Position numbers and translations under genes: made by a program | Shown here: piece by piece, positions 61,690-64,000 of the stretch | How the letters are laid out: every line of letters starts with the position of its first letter | Position numbering within the stretch: the stretch's first letter is position 1 | Notes under the pieces: model-generated | Told to the model about the DNA's origin: nothing | The model's database searches: none | The model's input: only the letters and a program-made list of their open reading frames with translations | DNA from: Heloderma charlesbogerti | Taxonomy: Eukaryota > Chordata > Lepidosauria > Squamata > Helodermatidae | Length of the DNA: 64,000 nucleotides | Assembly: GCA_026122225.1 (NCBI GenBank) | Contig: JANEZZ010000464.1 | Coordinates: forward strand, 724,501 to 788,500 | Reading direction: 5' to 3'

Positions 61690-62195
61690 GGAGATAAGTA
61701 AAATCCAAGGTAAGTCCCACTTAGACATGAGTGGGAGTTAAGTTAGCCATGTGTCTACTCTGAGTAGGGCTTACGTTGGATTTTGCCCAATGCACATTCA
61801 TGTCATGTGTCTACTCTAAGTAGGGCTTATGTTAGATTTTGCCCGACATCCATTCATGTCATGTGTCTACTCTAAGTAGGGCTTACATTGGATTTTGCCC
61901 GATGCACATTCCTGTTGTGTCTACTCTAAGAAGGGCTTACGTTGGATTTTGCCCGATGCACATTCATGCCATTGTGTCTACTCTAAGTAGGGCTTAAGTT
62001 GGATTTTGCCCTTTGCACATTCATGTCATGTGTCTACTCTTAAGTAGGGCTGGCGTTGGATTTTGCCCGATGCACATTCATGTCATGTGTCTACTCTTAA
62101 GTAGGGCTGGCGTTGGATTTTGCCCGATGCACATTCATGTCATGTGTCTACTCTAAGTAGGGCTGGCGTTGGATTTGCCCGATGTACCGTCCTGC
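61690..62195. repeat. MITE C whose right arm has expanded into an eight-copy minisatellite
   Basis: The left arm AAAATCCAAGGTAAGTCCCA and right arm TAGGGCTTACGTTGGATTTT are inverted partners. From about 61748 a 55-57 bp unit (ATGTGTCTACTCTAAGTAGG, CGTTGGATTTTGCCCGATGC, ACATTCATGTC) repeats eight times. Later units share the GGCTGGCG variant. Confidence 0.92.
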
Positions 62196-62309
62196 GGGTC
62201 GGGGGAGAGACAGAATCTTGCAAGCAGGGGGTCTTACTTCTGCTTGTCTGCCTCTGCTGAAAAGCTACTGGGGAAATCAGCCGCATTTGTCCCAGAGGAG
62301 GAGGAGATT

Positions 62310-62345
62310 GCCCTAAGGGGGGGGGGTGCTGCTGGGGGGGGGGGC
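62310..62345. repeat. Poly-G tracts
   Basis: Two runs of 8-10 G are separated by TGCTGCT within a GC-rich block (about 62200-62520). The block may be a small CpG-rich region. Confidence 0.8.
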
Positions 62346-62754
62346 ACTGGGTACCTGCTGTGCAGAGCCGCTCTGTTTTCCGTTGCAATCTCCGCTCTTG
62401 GCTGCCCCGCGCCTTCCTTCAAACCGACGGAAATGCAACGGGGGGAAACCAAGGGGGATTCGCACGGCCGCCGCTGGAGTCTCTCAGGGGCCCCGCCAGG
62501 GAACCCGTGAAGAACGAACAGCGAACAGACGCACCAGTGGAACCAGTGAAGGCTGGAGTCTCCGATTTCAGCGGGGCTTTAAATCCGCTCCGGGTTTCAG
62601 CCAGAACCAGTCAGGACTCTAAAGGAGCTATCGAAGGTGCTGGACCCATTTTGGGGATGGGGTTCAGCCCCTTGGATAGCTCCTGTAGAGCTCTGACTGA
62701 AACCCAGAGTGGATTTAAAGCCCCACAGAAATGGGAGACACCAGCCTCCATTGA

Positions 62755-63105
62755 TAAGAACATCAGAAGAGCCCTGCTGGATCAGGCCAAGAGTCCATCT
62801 CGTCCAGCATTCTGTTCACACAGTGGCCAACCAGATGCCCACGGGAAAACCCACAAGCAGGACACGAGTGCAACAGCACCCTCATGCCCATGTTCCCCAG
62901 CAACTGGCAAACACAGGCAGACTGCCTCTGACACTGGAGGGAGCGAATAGCCATCAGGACTAATAGCCATTGATAGCCTTCTCCTCCAGGAATTTGTCCA
63001 ACCCCCTTTTAAAACCACCCAATTGGGTGGCCATCACTACGTCTTGTGGAAGTGAATTCCATAGTTTAACTCCGCACTGTATGAAAAGGTCCTTCCTTTG
63101 TGGCA
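62755..63105 (+). mobile_element. CR1-like LINE tail, long copy
   Basis: AAGAACATCAGAAGAGCCCTG, GTCCAGCATTCTGTTCACAC, CCACAAGCAGGACACGAGTG, TCCAACCCCCTTTTAAAACC and TGAATTCCATAGTTTAACTC. Confidence 0.92.
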
Positions 63106-63294
63106 AGACATCCTTTCGAGAAAAAAAAAAATAATCCACAGTTGAGCGATATCTTCCTTAGGACCAACCGCAAATGCCACCCAAATGTGCACGTTTTTGC
63201 GTCCTCAAGAACTCTTCATCAGCCGAGGGGGTGGTACAAAAAGCAGGGGATGGGGGAAGAAACAGAAAAGCCCCCCAAATGTTGGCCAGGAGTT

Positions 63295-63410
63295 ATTTAT
63301 TTTCATTCATTTCATTTCACATGTTACATTTCTGTGCCTCCCAACAGCAAAAGCTCTCTGGGTGGTTTTCAGAGATTAAAAACCTTAAAAATACAGTATT
63401 ATGGCTATGA
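63295..63410 (-). mobile_element. L2-type LINE tail, minus
   Basis: CACATGTTACATTTCTGTGCC, CAGCAAAAGCTCTCTGGGTGG and TTAAAAACCTTAAAAATACAG. Confidence 0.7.
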
Positions 63411-63608
63411 GGTCTGCCGTTTAGATAGTCTCAAAAGGGAGATGTGCAGCCTGAAGGAATCAGTGGTATGTGTTGCAAAGTATCAGGTTGCACCGAGCAA
63501 TGCATTTTTGGGATTTTATTTTATGTTTTTGGACCACCTAGTCTGCTAAAGAGTTCAAGACAACTCAAAAGCTTGCACATTCGTTTGTGGAATTCTGGCC
63601 AGTCCTAA

Positions 63609-64000
63609 TAATTGTTGTTGTTGTTCAGTCGTTAAGTCGGGTCCGACTCTTCATGACCCCATGGACCATAGCATGCCAGGCCTTCCTGTCCTGCGCTCTC
63701 TCCCGGAGTGTGCTCAAGTCCATATTCATTGCATCAGTGATGCTATCTAGTCATACATTCCAGGTTCCTAAACAATATTGTTCTTTACAGCATCGGATTT
63801 TCTTTTCACCACCAGACACATCCACAGCTGAGTGTCCTTTCGGCTTTGGCCCAGCCTCTTCACTCTTTCTGGCGCTACTTGGAAATTCCCTCTGCTCTTC
63901 CCCAGTAGCATATTGGACACCTTCCGACCTGAGGGGCTCATCTTCCGGCGTCATCTCTTTTAGCCTTGTGATACGTTCCATGGGGTTTTCTTGGCAGGAA
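63609..64000 (-). mobile_element. BovB LINE with large internal deletion, runs off the window
   Basis: 63609-63750 is the BovB 3' end (minus) with its GTTGTT tail. From 63751 the sequence jumps to the 5' part that encodes CCKEQYCLGTWNV and, further right, EMTPEDEPLRSEGVQYATGE. Compared with 36561-39763 about 2.65 kb is missing, including most of the endonuclease and the polymerase. The copy continues beyond 64000. Confidence 0.93.

Overview
The window is nuclear DNA of a vertebrate, most likely a squamate reptile (lizard or snake). It holds two split genes in a dense background of BovB-type RTE LINEs, CR1 and L2-type LINE tails, tRNA-derived SINEs, hairpin DNA-transposon derivatives and solo LTRs. 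This repeat mixture is typical of squamates. I saw no prokaryotic genes, CRISPR array or functional structural RNA gene.

Plus strand, about 600-28,550: MTHFR (5,10-methylenetetrahydrofolate reductase). A CpG-rich promoter region lies at about 380-760, with a probable non-coding first exon ending at 724. Eleven coding exons (8288-27824) splice in consistent phase to a 657-residue protein. The sizes of the ten spliced boundaries agree with what I recall of the human gene.

Minus strand, about 57,723 down to 30,894: an orthologue of the poorly characterised gene C1orf167, which also neighbours MTHFR tail-to-tail in human. I assembled 17 exons, about 1,364 codons. The protein has a long serine-rich N-terminal half in one 1.8-kb exon. 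Its C-terminal half is built of short W-containing repeats (F/L-x2-W-K/R) that resemble centrin-binding SFI1 repeats. The short terminal exon 30894-30956 closes the frame. The two genes converge, with about 3 kb between their stop codons.

Repeats, with names used below: BovB LINE (one near-full-length copy 36561-39763; truncated copies 13897-14661, 22799-24436, 63609-64000). Solo LTRs of one family (10466-10994, 31472-32023, 47525-48064) each carry remnants of an Arg-rich reading frame. SINE-1 is tRNA-derived with a MIR/L2-like body. SINE-2 has a tRNA-Ala-like head. MITE A, B, C and E are long hairpins. Repeat F is a hAT-like element of about 330 bp. The CR1-like tail family contains the words GAAGAGCCCTGCTGGATCAG. 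Tandem arrays lie at 1-340, about 1190-1600, 9780-10015, 36420-36560 with 39775-39900, 59285-59790 and 61740-62195.

The right end (57.8-64 kb), upstream of the C1orf167 start, holds only repeats and unassigned sequence. I found no clear novel biological system. The items of most interest are the complete C1orf167 gene model, the LTR-borne reading frame, a head-to-tail BovB dimer inside one target duplication, and a minisatellite that grew from one arm of a hairpin transposon.
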